Shown here piece by piece: positions 48,236 through 58,177 of a stretch of DNA of 64,000 bases (within the stretch, counting starts at the first letter, position 1; the number at the start of each line of letters is the position of its first letter). A model generated the notes under the pieces. The model searched no databases. It had not been told where the DNA came from and saw only the letters and a program-made list of their open reading frames with translations. This DNA is from Asticcacaulis tiandongensis (GTDB lineage: Bacteria > Pseudomonadota > Alphaproteobacteria > Caulobacterales > Caulobacteraceae): NCBI RefSeq assembly GCF_006475605.1, contig NZ_SSBC01000010.1, positions 372,001-436,000 of the forward strand, written 5' to 3'. Made by a program: the position numbers and the translations under genes.

Positions 48236-50143
48236 TTATTTCGCAGCTTGGGAAGTAGTAACGTCTTCGGACAGGCCCAGCGCCCTGACCGCATTTTCAG
48301 GATAGATGCGGGTCTTAAGCTGGGCGCGTGCGCCGTTACGTGAACTTGCGCCAATATCGGCAAACAAGCCTTGCGCCAGTTGCGGGCCAACCATAGCCGA
48401 GACCTGATTGATCTGTTCCGGTGACGGACGGGTGATTTTTTCAAGCTTGCCCACCAGATAGGCGCGGCCATCCGGTGACGGTGTCTTGAACACTTCGCCG
48501 GATTTGGCATTGAAAATCTGAGCGGACAATTGCGGGCCAAGTGCCTGACCGGCCGACTGACGATCAAGAGCCGGGACCTTTTCAACGCGCCCCTTGGCGG
48601 CCGTAGCTACAGCCGCGATGTCTTCGCCCTTGCGCAGTTTGTCGGCTACTTCGTCAGCCTTGGCTGAAACGCGCTTGTTCCATTCCTGAGTCACCCACAC
48701 CTCGGTCAGATCAGCCTTGACGGTTTCGAGCGGCGGCAGTTCTGAAGGGAAGATTTCGGTGACGCGCAGGGCGTAATATTCGCCGTTGCCGAGGTCGGCA
48801 ATATCGGTTTCGCCGCCCTTGGGCTGCTCGAAAGCCGACTTCAGGATTTGCGGGAACTGCGTGTAACGCTGGCCATCGGCGGTTTCACCTTCGGCGGTCA
48901 CTGCCGGCATTTCCATAAGCGGGACGCCCAGCTTTTTGGAGGCTGCCAGAACATCAAGACCATTTGCGCGCTCAGCCTCAAAAGCTTCAACCTGCTTGTA
49001 GAGAAGCTCCTTGGCCTGATCTTCGCGATATTCCGCCGTCAGTTGCTCACGCACGCTGTCAAAGCTTGGGGTGGCCCCGAGGCTTATGCTGTTGACGCGT
49101 ACAACCGCCAGACCGAGGTCGCCCTGAATGACGCCAGAGGTTTCGCCTTCTTTCAGGGCAAAGGCGGCATCGCCGACCTTACGGTCTGCCACGGCCGATT
49201 TTGGCTTGGCGTCATAGACAAGGGAGGTACCCTTGTTGGCCTGCGCAACAGCCTGAGGTTCCTGACCCTTTTTCAGGGCGTCGACCACTTTCTGGCCCGT
49301 GGCCTGATCAGGGACGGTGATCTGAACGAAAGAGCGGGTTTCAGGTGTCGACAGCGAATCCTTGCGGAACTCATAGCGCGATTGCAGGGCCGCTTCGTCT
49401 ATCGTTACGCGCGGGAGGTAATCCTTTACGGAGAAACGAGCAAGGGTGAACTGACGGCGTTCAGGGCGACGCAGGCGTTCCTTGTTTTCTTCATAGAAGG
49501 TTTTGAGCTGGGCTTCGGTCGGCTGACCCGGCTTTTCCACCGATTCCGGTGTCAGCATGACGAAGTTGGTTTCGCGTGTCTCAAGGAAGACAGACGACTG
49601 AAGCGCGGCATAGATACGTGGGGGCTTAAAGCCCGCGGCCACGGCAGTGCTGAAATGATCACCGGCCATTTCATCGCTGATGATCTGTTCAAAACGCGTT
49701 TCGTTCAGCCCCTGCTGACCGAGGAAGGTCTGATACTGGGTCTTGTCAAAGCGACCGGTGATCGAATCAAAAAATACCGGAAATTTCTGGATGCGACTGA
49801 CGATCAGGGAAGGTGAGGGGCGAATGCCCGCCTTATGCAGCGCGCCATAGAGCGAATCGTCGCTGGCCAGTTGATTCAGATAGTTCTGGTGAACACCTTC
49901 CTTGACCAGTTCCTCATAGGAAACGGGGCGACCGGCGCGTTCCTCGATACTGGATTTCTGAAGGTCGAAAGACCGTTTGAAGTCCGCCGCCGTCGTATGG
50001 CGCGGCCCGGCTTCGATTACGTTGTTGCTGACGCCGCCTCTGAAAACGTCATTCATGCCGAAGACGGCAAAGCTCAGAACCAGCAACGCCATAAGTATCT
50101 TGAAGGCGAATGATTTGGTGAAAGCCCGGAAAGCGCTGATCAT
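48236..50143 (-). CDS. ppiD: Periplasmic SurA/PpiD-type folding factor
   Basis: A 635-residue membrane-anchored chaperone or peptidyl-prolyl isomerase. One N-terminal membrane segment (KILMALLVLSFAVFGM) leads into a SurA-N-like domain (VSYEELVKEGVHQNYLNQLASDD) and a central parvulin-like domain (SVKD to VVRVNSISLGATPSF), followed by a second related region. It assists outer-membrane protein folding. It is directly upstream of trpE, an order frequently seen in alphaproteobacteria. Confidence 0.9.
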   Translation of the reverse strand: MISAFRAFTKSFAFKILMALLVLSFAVFGMNDVFRGGVSNNVIEAGPRHTTAADFKRSFDLQKSSIEERAGRPVSYEELVKEGVHQNYLNQLASDDSLYGALHKAGIRPSPSLIVSRIQKFPVFFDSITGRFDKTQYQTFLGQQGLNETRFEQIISDEMAGDHFSTAVAAGFKPPRIYAALQSSVFLETRETNFVMLTPESVEKPGQPTEAQLKTFYEENKERLRRPERRQFTLARFSVKDYLPRVTIDEAALQSRYEFRKDSLSTPETRSFVQITVPDQATGQKVVDALKKGQEPQAVAQANKGTSLVYDAKPKSAVADRKVGDAAFALKEGETSGVIQGDLGLAVVRVNSISLGATPSFDSVREQLTAEYREDQAKELLYKQVEAFEAERANGLDVLAASKKLGVPLMEMPAVTAEGETADGQRYTQFPQILKSAFEQPKGGETDIADLGNGEYYALRVTEIFPSELPPLETVKADLTEVWVTQEWNKRVSAKADEVADKLRKGEDIAAVATAAKGRVEKVPALDRQSAGQALGPQLSAQIFNAKSGEVFKTPSPDGRAYLVGKLEKITRPSPEQINQVSAMVGPQLAQGLFADIGASSRNGARAQLKTRIYPENAVRALGLSEDVTTSQAAK

Positions 50144-50170
50144 GAGGCGAGGAACCTTTTAAAGTGAGCA

Positions 50171-50203
50171 GGGGCGTGAGGTATCAGTCACCATACCCGC
50201 CCC
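50171..50203 (-). other. GC-rich stem in the ppiD leader
   Basis: GGGGCG (50171-50176) and GGTAT (50180-50184) pair with ATACC (50193-50197) and CGCCCC (50198-50203), an 11-bp stem with one 3-base bulge. It lies 28 bases upstream of the ppiD start codon. Its role is unknown; it could be a leader structure. Confidence 0.4.
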
Positions 50204-50354
50204 GGAGTGCATCCGGCCATATAAGGCAGCAATCAGGGCCGGATCAAGGCTGTTACAATAGGAATTTATTTGTTGAGGGGTTTTTGTTGGCCTTCTGATC
50301 GATGGTGGGTTACAAAAAAGGTTCATAAACAAAAACAAAGCCATCAGAATAGAA

Positions 50355-51104
50355 ATGCCAAATCCCCCCTTTATAGTCGGCAACTGGAAGATGCACGGCC
50401 TGAGCGAAGCCGTGTCTGTTGCCGAAGAGATTGCGCGCGAAAGCCGCAAGTCGACGGCGCGTCTGGCGATTTGTCCGCCGGCAACGCTTTTGTCGCGTCT
50501 CAGTGAGGCGCTTAAAGATGCCCCCCATATCGAATTGGGCGGGCAGGACTGCCATTATGAGGCGCAAGGGGCGTTTACCGGGGATATTTCCGCCACCATG
50601 CTTAAGGACGCAGGCGCGGGGCTTGTGCTGCTGGGGCATTCCGAACGTCGTCATGGCCATAAGGAGCCCTGTTCACAGGTAGCCCTGAAGGTAAAGGCCG
50701 CCCTGAAAGCGGGGCTTGAGCCGATGATCTGCATCGGGGAAACCCTCTCTGAGCGCGAATCCGGTCGTACCCACGAGGTTTTGCGTCGTCAGTTGCGCGA
50801 CAGTTTACCTGCGGAACTGGAGGGGCAAAGGTTTCATGTCTCCTATGAACCGGTCTGGGCGATCGGCACGGGGCTGATTGCGACCGATGATCAGATCAGG
50901 GATGCCTTTGCCCTTATTGGCAAGGTGCTGGACAAGCGGTTTCAGGGGCATGTGGTGCCGCATCTTTTGTATGGTGGTTCGGTAAAACCCGATAATGCCC
51001 AACATCTTTTGTCACTTGAGGGCGTGGGCGGATTGCTGGTTGGCGGGGCCTCGCTCAAAGCGCCGGATTTCCTCAGCATAATTCGCAGTGCGGATCAGGC
51101 TTAG
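50355..51104 (+). CDS. tpiA: Triosephosphate isomerase
   Basis: Interconverts dihydroxyacetone phosphate and glyceraldehyde 3-phosphate. The 249-residue barrel has the substrate Lys in FIVGNWKMHG, the catalytic His in LLGHSERR, the Glu in SYEPVWAIGTG, and the phosphate loop GGSVKPDNA. Divergent from ppiD across a 211-base gap; secG follows after 162 bases. Confidence 0.97.
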   Translation: MPNPPFIVGNWKMHGLSEAVSVAEEIARESRKSTARLAICPPATLLSRLSEALKDAPHIELGGQDCHYEAQGAFTGDISATMLKDAGAGLVLLGHSERRHGHKEPCSQVALKVKAALKAGLEPMICIGETLSERESGRTHEVLRRQLRDSLPAELEGQRFHVSYEPVWAIGTGLIATDDQIRDAFALIGKVLDKRFQGHVVPHLLYGGSVKPDNAQHLLSLEGVGGLLVGGASLKAPDFLSIIRSADQA

Positions 51105-51266
51105 TCTCAAATCTGTCTTGAGGCTGTCTTGAATTTGGCACGAAAACTGAATTTTGTAATGCAATTGGCTATGGCAAAACCCCTTGCAGGATGCTAAGGG
51201 CGTCACCAACTGCGTTTCAGGTAAGCGCGAACTCTTCATCGCCTGGCGAAAGATACGAAAACTCCG

Positions 51267-51689
51267 ATGCTGTTTGTCATTCTCCTCTGCATACAAATCC
51301 TTATTGGTCTCGCGCTTGTGGGGCTGATTCTTGTTCAGCGTTCCGAAGGCGGCGCGTTGGGGATTGGCGGCGGTGGTGGTGGCGGCTTTATGTCGGCGCG
51401 GGGGGCAGGCAATCTTCTGACCAAGGCGACTTCGCTTCTGGCTGGTGCGTTTTTTATCAACTGTATCGCCCTGACCATTGTGGGTAACTACGATCAGCAA
51501 GGGACATCGGTTGTCGATCGCGTCGGTGTTGATTCCATCACGCTCGATGCCCCTGCGACCACGGCACCGGCTCAGGGTGGTGCGCAGGCCCCTGCCGGAC
51601 CACGTGAAGCCGCGCCGTCACTGACGGATCTTCCGGCACCGGTTACCGTGGCCCCTTCCGCAGGCACCGCTTCGGAATCGGCAGAATAA
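51267..51689 (+). CDS. secG: Protein translocase subunit SecG
   Basis: Two-helix subunit of the SecYEG channel: VILLCIQILIGLALVGLILVQ and LLTKATSLLAGAFFINCIALTIV, joined by the Gly-rich loop with SARGAGNLLTKAT typical of SecG. The C-terminal 60 residues are an Ala/Pro-rich tail, making the protein 140 residues, longer than the E. coli form. The upstream 162 bases hold no gene. Confidence 0.94.
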   Translation: MLFVILLCIQILIGLALVGLILVQRSEGGALGIGGGGGGGFMSARGAGNLLTKATSLLAGAFFINCIALTIVGNYDQQGTSVVDRVGVDSITLDAPATTAPAQGGAQAPAGPREAAPSLTDLPAPVTVAPSAGTASESAE

Positions 51690-51729
51690 TCTCTTTTCAG
51701 GCTGTTCGGGCCTGAAGCTATAATCGTGG

Positions 51730-51780
51730 GTGGCCCATAGGGGTGTTTGCAAAAACATTTTTTTGGGCCACTCTTTTTTT
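51730..51780 (+). terminator. Intrinsic terminator of secG with nested hairpin
   Basis: An outer stem GTGGCCCA/TGGGCCAC (51730-51737 with 51764-51771) encloses an inner hairpin TGTTT-GCAA-AAACA (51744-51757), and is followed by TC and seven T (51774-51780). A 7-bp hairpin TTCAGGC/GCCTGAA precedes it near 51696-51716. Confidence 0.88.
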
Positions 51781-51835
51781 AAATATTGATCATCGGGGAT
51801 TGCGTGTATGTTCGCGCCTTCCCTGACGTGTATGA

Positions 51836-53503
<1,668 letters not shown>

Positions 53504-53532
53504 GCCGTAATCATAAATCAAAGGAAACGCCT

Positions 53533-54804
53533 ATGAAACTCGAAACCCTTGCCCTGCATCATGGCTATCAGTCCGCAGCGCCGGAACGTTCGGCGGCGGT
53601 GCCGATCTATCAGACGACCTCCTATACCTTTGATGACACCCAGCATGGGGCCGACCTGTTTGACCTTAAGGTGGCGGGTAATATCTATACGCGCATCATG
53701 AACCCGACCACCGCCGTGCTTGAGGCGCGTGTGGCGGCGATGGAGGGCGGGATTGCAGCGCTGGGGCTGGCGTCAGGTATGGCGGCGATCACCTATGCCA
53801 TTCAGACCATTGCCGGTGTCGGCGATAATATTGTCTCGATCTCGCAGCTTTATGGCGGCACCTATAATCTGTTTGTCCATGCCTTCCCGCGTCAGGGTAT
53901 CGAATGCCGTCTGGCGGCCTTTGACGATTACGAAGGTCTGGAAAAGCTGATCGACGACCGCACCAAGGCGGTGTTCCTTGAGTCCATTGGTAACCCGGCA
54001 GGAAATGTTGTTGATATTGCGAAGATTTCGGAAATTGCCCATCGTCATGGTGTGCCGGTAATCGTCGACAATACGGTGGCCACGCCTTACCTGTGCCGCC
54101 CGTTCGATTTCGGTGCGGACATTGTCGTGCATTCTCTGACCAAATATATCGGCGGACATGGTACATCGATTGGTGGTGTCATTGTTGATTCCGGTAAGTT
54201 CGACTGGGTGGCCAACAAGGCGCGCTTCCCGATCCTTAATGAGCCTGACCCGTCCTATCATGGTGTGGTCTATACCGAGGCCTTGGGTGCGGCGGCCTAT
54301 ATCGGCCGTGCACGTGTCGCGCCACTGCGTAATACCGGCGCGGCCCTGTCGCCAACCAATGCGTTCAACATTCTGATGGGGCTTGAGACTCTTGGTCTGC
54401 GTATGGAGCGCCATTGCGACAATGCGCTCAAACTGGCGACGCATCTGAAAAACCATCCCAAGGTCAAATGGGTCAACTATGCCGGTCTGTCCGACAGCCC
54501 TTACAATGCGCTTGCGCAAAAGATCAGCAAGGGCTCCGGCTCGGGGATTCTGAGCTTCGGCATTGAGGGCGGCAAGGAAGCCGGTGGCCGTTTCATCGAT
54601 GCGCTTCAGATGATTTTGCGTCTGGTGAATATTGGTGACGCCAAGTCACTGGCCTGTCATCCGGCGTCGACAACCCACCGTCAGTTGTCACCCGAAGAAC
54701 TGGCCAAGGCCGGTGTTTCCGAAGATCTGGTACGTATCTCGGTAGGCATTGAACATATCGACGACATCATTGCCGATGTCGATCAGGCACTTGAAAAGGC
54801 ATAA
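53533..54804 (+). CDS. metY: O-acetylhomoserine sulfhydrylase (PLP enzyme)
   Basis: Makes homocysteine from O-acetylhomoserine and sulfide. The 423-residue Cys/Met metabolism PLP enzyme has Tyr-Arg in NIYTRIMNPTTAVLE, the PLP Lys in VHSLTKYIGGHGTSIGG and SLACHPASTTHRQL. The length and internal insertion favour MetY over shorter MetZ or MetB types. Only 29 bases follow pyrG, with AAGGAAA before the ATG; no SAM riboswitch fits in that gap. Confidence 0.9.
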   Translation: MKLETLALHHGYQSAAPERSAAVPIYQTTSYTFDDTQHGADLFDLKVAGNIYTRIMNPTTAVLEARVAAMEGGIAALGLASGMAAITYAIQTIAGVGDNIVSISQLYGGTYNLFVHAFPRQGIECRLAAFDDYEGLEKLIDDRTKAVFLESIGNPAGNVVDIAKISEIAHRHGVPVIVDNTVATPYLCRPFDFGADIVVHSLTKYIGGHGTSIGGVIVDSGKFDWVANKARFPILNEPDPSYHGVVYTEALGAAAYIGRARVAPLRNTGAALSPTNAFNILMGLETLGLRMERHCDNALKLATHLKNHPKVKWVNYAGLSDSPYNALAQKISKGSGSGILSFGIEGGKEAGGRFIDALQMILRLVNIGDAKSLACHPASTTHRQLSPEELAKAGVSEDLVRISVGIEHIDDIIADVDQALEKA

Positions 54805-54813
54805 GGAATTTAC

Positions 54814-55197
54814 ATGGCGCGTCAGTTGATTACGTCGGGATCACCGTTTGAGCCCAAGATCGGGTTTTCCCGTGCGGTGCGTATCGGCAACCGTATCGAA
54901 GTGTCCGGCACGACGCCGGTACGCGAAGGCAAGGTCGTAGGTTCCGACACCTATGAGCAAACCAAGGTTGTGTTGGAAACCATCGTTGCCGCTGTTGAGC
55001 AGGCGGGCGGTAAGGTGACGGACATCATCCGCACGCGTATCTTCCTGACCGATATTTCCCAGTGGGAGGGTGCAGCCCGTGCCCACGGTGAAGTGTTTGG
55101 CGAAATCCGTCCGGCGTCGTCGTTCATTGGTACGTCCGGCCTGATCAATCCCGAATGGCTGGTCGAGATCGAAGCTTCGGCTCAGATCGAGGACTGA
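54814..55197 (+). CDS. RidA/YjgF-family enamine/imine deaminase
   Basis: A 127-residue RidA-fold protein. The conserved Arg region is IRTRIFLTDISQWEGAARAHGEVFGEIRPASSFIGTSGL. RidA proteins hydrolyse reactive enamine/imine intermediates made by PLP enzymes; lying 9 bases behind metY, this one may protect against by-products of MetY. It is the last gene before a strong terminator. Confidence 0.9.
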   Translation: MARQLITSGSPFEPKIGFSRAVRIGNRIEVSGTTPVREGKVVGSDTYEQTKVVLETIVAAVEQAGGKVTDIIRTRIFLTDISQWEGAARAHGEVFGEIRPASSFIGTSGLINPEWLVEIEASAQIED

Positions 55198-55249
55198 TTT
55201 TCGCCTTTTGGGCGTAAGTCTTGGCAATGACATCATTCGTCATTAGGTT

Positions 55250-55286
55250 AATGGCCGCAGGGTTTATGCCCTGCGGCCATTGTTTT
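55250..55286 (+). terminator. Intrinsic terminator of the pyrG-metY-ridA block
   Basis: A 13-bp perfect stem (55250-55262 with 55269-55281), core GGCCGCAGGG, a six-base loop and the T-rich TGTTTTG tract. It lies 52 bases after the ridA-like stop. Confidence 0.85.
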
Positions 55287-55347
55287 GTGAGCCATATGGC
55301 GTTAACCTTGACGGGAACTGTCGGGTGGCAAGGGGACGGGGAGGGGT

Positions 55348-55782
55348 ATGTCTGCAAAAACGGTCTGGAGTCTGGGGTTTTTAGGGCTGGCGATGTTTTC
55401 GGCTGTCGGGCTTTATAAGCTGCTGCCACCAATTGAAGCTGAATTACAGGAACGGGCGGATAATGCCCTGATTGCCGCAGGCGTTGATGATGTCACGGCT
55501 GAGGTGTCCGGCCTGTCGGTATATCTTGTGATGAAGGACGGGGCGACGCATCCTCAGCCAAAGGCACGCCTGAAAGAAGCGGCGGACACGGTTCTGGCGC
55601 TTAAGGATGACTGGCCGGAGCGGATGTCAGCGAAATTGCCGGAAAGCTTGCGTTTTGAAATCAATCAAAGCGGCGGCTATGTCTATGGCCCTGTGCTGGA
55701 GGCCATCACCGCGCCTGAGCGTAAGCCCCTTACCATTGAACGCATACAGGAAAGGATCACTGATGTTGTATCTGGTCTTTGA
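55348..55782 (+). CDS. Membrane-anchored protein with BON-like region
   Basis: A 144-residue protein with one N-terminal membrane segment (SLGFLGLAMFSAVGLYKL) followed by IEAELQERADNALIAAGVDDVTAEVSGLSVYL, which resembles a BON domain as found before OmpA domains in alphaproteobacteria. No OmpA domain follows. Start ATG 55348 after GGGGAGGGGT. Its end overlaps a 34-codon gene by 20 bases, starting a coupled three-gene set. Function unknown. Confidence 0.78.
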   Translation: MSAKTVWSLGFLGLAMFSAVGLYKLLPPIEAELQERADNALIAAGVDDVTAEVSGLSVYLVMKDGATHPQPKARLKEAADTVLALKDDWPERMSAKLPESLRFEINQSGGYVYGPVLEAITAPERKPLTIERIQERITDVVSGL

Positions 55783-55867
55783 GTTGCGTTGGCTCATTGG
55801 AATCGCCACCCTATTGGGCCTGTTTACCGGATTTCTGGCGCGTCGGGCACAGAAGGTTAAGTCATGA
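55763..55867 (+). CDS. 34-residue single-pass membrane peptide
   Basis: ATG 55763 is preceded by AGGAAAGG and opens MLYLVFELRWLIGIATLLGL, a single hydrophobic helix, ending RRAQKVKS. It overlaps the end of the BON-like gene by 20 bases and the start of the next by four (ATGA). Overlap, ribosome binding site and hydrophobic composition argue that this very short frame is translated. Confidence 0.65.
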   Translation: MLYLVFELRWLIGIATLLGLFTGFLARRAQKVKS

Positions 55868-56463
55868 TCATTCTGTGGATACACTCACTGGGGCTGTTGC
55901 TGGTCACCTTTTTGATCAGTGGGGTTATTGGCTGGAGTCTTGCGCCCAAACCGAAAGTGAAAAGGCGTCGTATCAGTTTGTTTGATGAGGTTAGCGAAAA
56001 ATCTGACTTTTCCGGACTTGATACGCCCTTTGATGAGGTCAGGATAACCCCCGCGCCGGACGTTGAGAGCGCTCAGGTTGCGAATGAGGTTCAGGAGCCG
56101 GTCAGTGACATTCATGATACCTTAAGTGAACCCATTGACCGAACGGATCGACCACAACGGTCGGCGCTGGCCGATATGACGCCTGAGGTCGTTGAGCTTA
56201 AGGTCAGCGAAGCGGACGAAAGCCTTGAGCCGGTGCTGCTGTCGGAGCCGGAAGGCATGGCCGATGACCTGAAGCTTATTTCCGGTATTGGTATGGTCAA
56301 TGAAAACGAGTTGAATCGCTTGGGGATTTTTCATTACTGGCAAATTGCAAGCTGGAACCCTGAGCATGTCAGGTGGCTCACCAGGCACCTGCATTTTGCG
56401 CCGCGTATTGTCAGGGAAAACTGGATTTCACAGGCGGCACGTCTGGCGCAGAGGGCGGCCTGA
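55864..56463 (+). CDS. Membrane-anchored protein with C-terminal helix-hairpin-helix domain
   Basis: A 199-residue protein: an N-terminal membrane helix (HSLGLLLVTFLISGVIGWSL), an acidic low-complexity linker (about 40-135), and a C-terminal domain of about 60 residues starting DDLKLISGIGMVNENELNRLGIFHYWQIASW. This domain is the H3TH type (DUF4332-like) found at the C terminus of NuoE and of membrane proteins in other alphaproteobacteria. Possible roles are nucleic-acid or protein binding at the membrane; none is proven. Confidence 0.82.
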   Translation: MIILWIHSLGLLLVTFLISGVIGWSLAPKPKVKRRRISLFDEVSEKSDFSGLDTPFDEVRITPAPDVESAQVANEVQEPVSDIHDTLSEPIDRTDRPQRSALADMTPEVVELKVSEADESLEPVLLSEPEGMADDLKLISGIGMVNENELNRLGIFHYWQIASWNPEHVRWLTRHLHFAPRIVRENWISQAARLAQRAA

Positions 56464-56471
56464 GAGGCGCA

Positions 56472-57416
56472 CTAAACCCGTGGCAGGCTCAGGCCCAATG
56501 AGGGGCTAAAGCGGAACTGGTCACGGTTATAGACATAGAGTTCCGCAGGTCGTCCGCCGGTATCATCGCGATATAGTCCCGTGGGGGCCGTAAAGCCGGT
56601 GCGTTCCAGTGCGCGGCGGAAATTTTGCTTGTGCAGATTGAAACCGGCTATGGCTTCAAGTGATTTTTGCAGTTCCAGCAAAGTAAAGCGTTCGGGCATA
56701 AGTTCAAAAATAACAGGGCGATATTTTACCTTGCCTCTGAGGCGTGACAGACCTGTCGCCAGAATGCGCCGGTGATCAGAGGCCATATTCAGTCCGTGAT
56801 TAATCACAGGTTTTCCAGGTGTCCGGCGCCAGGCTTCGGCCACTAATCCGGCGCTGTAGAGCAGTTCATAGCGATCCAGCACCCGTTCCTCGTTCCAGTG
56901 ATCGAAATCATCGGGGAACAGGGTGTCGATCCGGCCTTGCCGGAGATCACGGGTTGTCTCACTTGAGGCCTGTGCACACCAGTCCTTCAGGGCAGGGCGC
57001 AGATTGTCCTTCAGGTTGCGCGGTTCTCCGCGTCGCCAGTCTTCCCACGGGAAAAAGGCACTGTAGGGCCGCCATTGCGCCTTCAGGGCTGACTGAAAAG
57101 CGCTGTCCGCCGTCAGGGCCAGATAACCAAGCGACACGACCCTTTGAGACGACTGGGGGCCGGTACTTAAGGCCTGACGGCCTTCGTCACCAAAGGAGTA
57201 GAGCTGCTCGACATAGCCGACATCAAAACCGGTCTGTTCGGTCACAAAGGCCCGAACGGCGAGATCAAAGGTTCGGTGGGCCGAGGGTATAAACGGGCCG
57301 GACGGCAGGGCCGGAACAGGCATGTCGGCGGCACCGCTCAGGCACAGCACCATCGCCTCATTGTCCTTAATGGTCACGACAACGGCGGACAGCTCGATGG
57401 ATAGTTCGATACTCAC
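56472..57416 (-). CDS. nadQ: NadQ-type NAD metabolism regulator: degenerate Nudix plus winged helix
   Basis: A protein of about 314 residues. The N-terminal half is Nudix-like, but the box is degenerate (AVRAFVTEQTGF where REVxEExG is expected), and the C-terminal half (LLELQKSLEAIAGFNLHKQNFRRALERTGF) is a winged helix of the NrtR/COG4111 type. This matches NadQ, the alphaproteobacterial repressor of NAD biosynthesis genes. No NAD gene is adjacent. I chose GTG 57416 after GGGAG; a TTG at 57446 would overlap the upstream HD gene. Confidence 0.8.
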   Translation of the reverse strand: MSIELSIELSAVVVTIKDNEAMVLCLSGAADMPVPALPSGPFIPSAHRTFDLAVRAFVTEQTGFDVGYVEQLYSFGDEGRQALSTGPQSSQRVVSLGYLALTADSAFQSALKAQWRPYSAFFPWEDWRRGEPRNLKDNLRPALKDWCAQASSETTRDLRQGRIDTLFPDDFDHWNEERVLDRYELLYSAGLVAEAWRRTPGKPVINHGLNMASDHRRILATGLSRLRGKVKYRPVIFELMPERFTLLELQKSLEAIAGFNLHKQNFRRALERTGFTAPTGLYRDDTGGRPAELYVYNRDQFRFSPSLGLSLPRV

Positions 57417-57432
57417 GCCGTATTGGCTCCCT

Positions 57433-58074
57433 TTATTCCCTGACAAGTTTCGCGTTCAATTCATTGAAGCGCCTTATGAATAGCCTGCGCACCTCGGCTT
57501 CGGCAAGCGGAGTGAGGATAAGACTGTAACCTTTGGGCGGTTCACCGATATATTGCCGGGCTTCGGCATCCGAAAATCCCGCCAATTGCGTGGCCTCAAA
57601 ATAGGCGCAGGCGCGATCGGCCCGTTTAATGAGGGTTTTCATCTGAGGGGGCATACGCGCAGGCAGGCCGAAGCGGATATGCACTGCCTGTTCTAGGCTC
57701 GCCTCAAAACGCTTGTAATCAAGGCCGAGCGCGGTCTTGAACGGCGAGATCATATCGCCGATGACATATTCAGAAGCGTCATGCAGGAGGGCGGCCATGC
57801 GCCAGCTTACCGGCAGATGCGGATCGAGGTGGCCGCAGATATCTTCGACCACAAGGCTGTGTTGGGCGACACTGAAGCCATGTTCGCCTGTGGTCTGACC
57901 GTTCCAGCGGGCGACCCGTGACAGCCCGAGCGCTATATCATCGATTTCAATGTCAATCGCCGCCGGATCGAGCAGGTCAAGCCGGCGTCCCGACAACATA
58001 CGCTGCCAGGCGCGCGGGGCTGGCGACTTATTAGTGCGGGAGCGGGAAGCGGGGGCTTTCAAGGCTGAACTCAC
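57433..58074 (-). CDS. HD-domain hydrolase, YfbR-like
   Basis: A 213-residue HD-superfamily phosphohydrolase. Metal-site residues are His in EHGFSVAQHSLVV, HD in AALLHDASEYVIGDM and a later Asp in IKRADRACAYFEA. YfbR relatives are deoxynucleotide 5'-nucleotidases. The GTG at 58074 gives the longest frame but no ribosome binding site; the Met at 57999 (MLSGRRLDLLDP) may be the true start. nadQ follows after 16 bases, so the two are likely cotranscribed. Confidence 0.85.
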   Translation of the reverse strand: MSSALKAPASRSRTNKSPAPRAWQRMLSGRRLDLLDPAAIDIEIDDIALGLSRVARWNGQTTGEHGFSVAQHSLVVEDICGHLDPHLPVSWRMAALLHDASEYVIGDMISPFKTALGLDYKRFEASLEQAVHIRFGLPARMPPQMKTLIKRADRACAYFEATQLAGFSDAEARQYIGEPPKGYSLILTPLAEAEVRRLFIRRFNELNAKLVRE

Positions 58075-58177
58075 AAAAGATTGACGGAAACGGCAGGTGC
58101 GTGATCATATGCCGCGTACCCTTGCGGCCCTATGTGGCCTATACTCAAGGCCTTAATAATACAAACGGAGATGCGCC

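Noticed and set aside
53504-53532. SAM riboswitch for metY
   Set aside because: Only 29 bases separate pyrG and metY, too few for any known SAM aptamer.
55221-55418. 65-codon plus-strand frame after ridA
   Set aside because: It runs straight through the terminator hairpin and into the BON-like gene in another frame.
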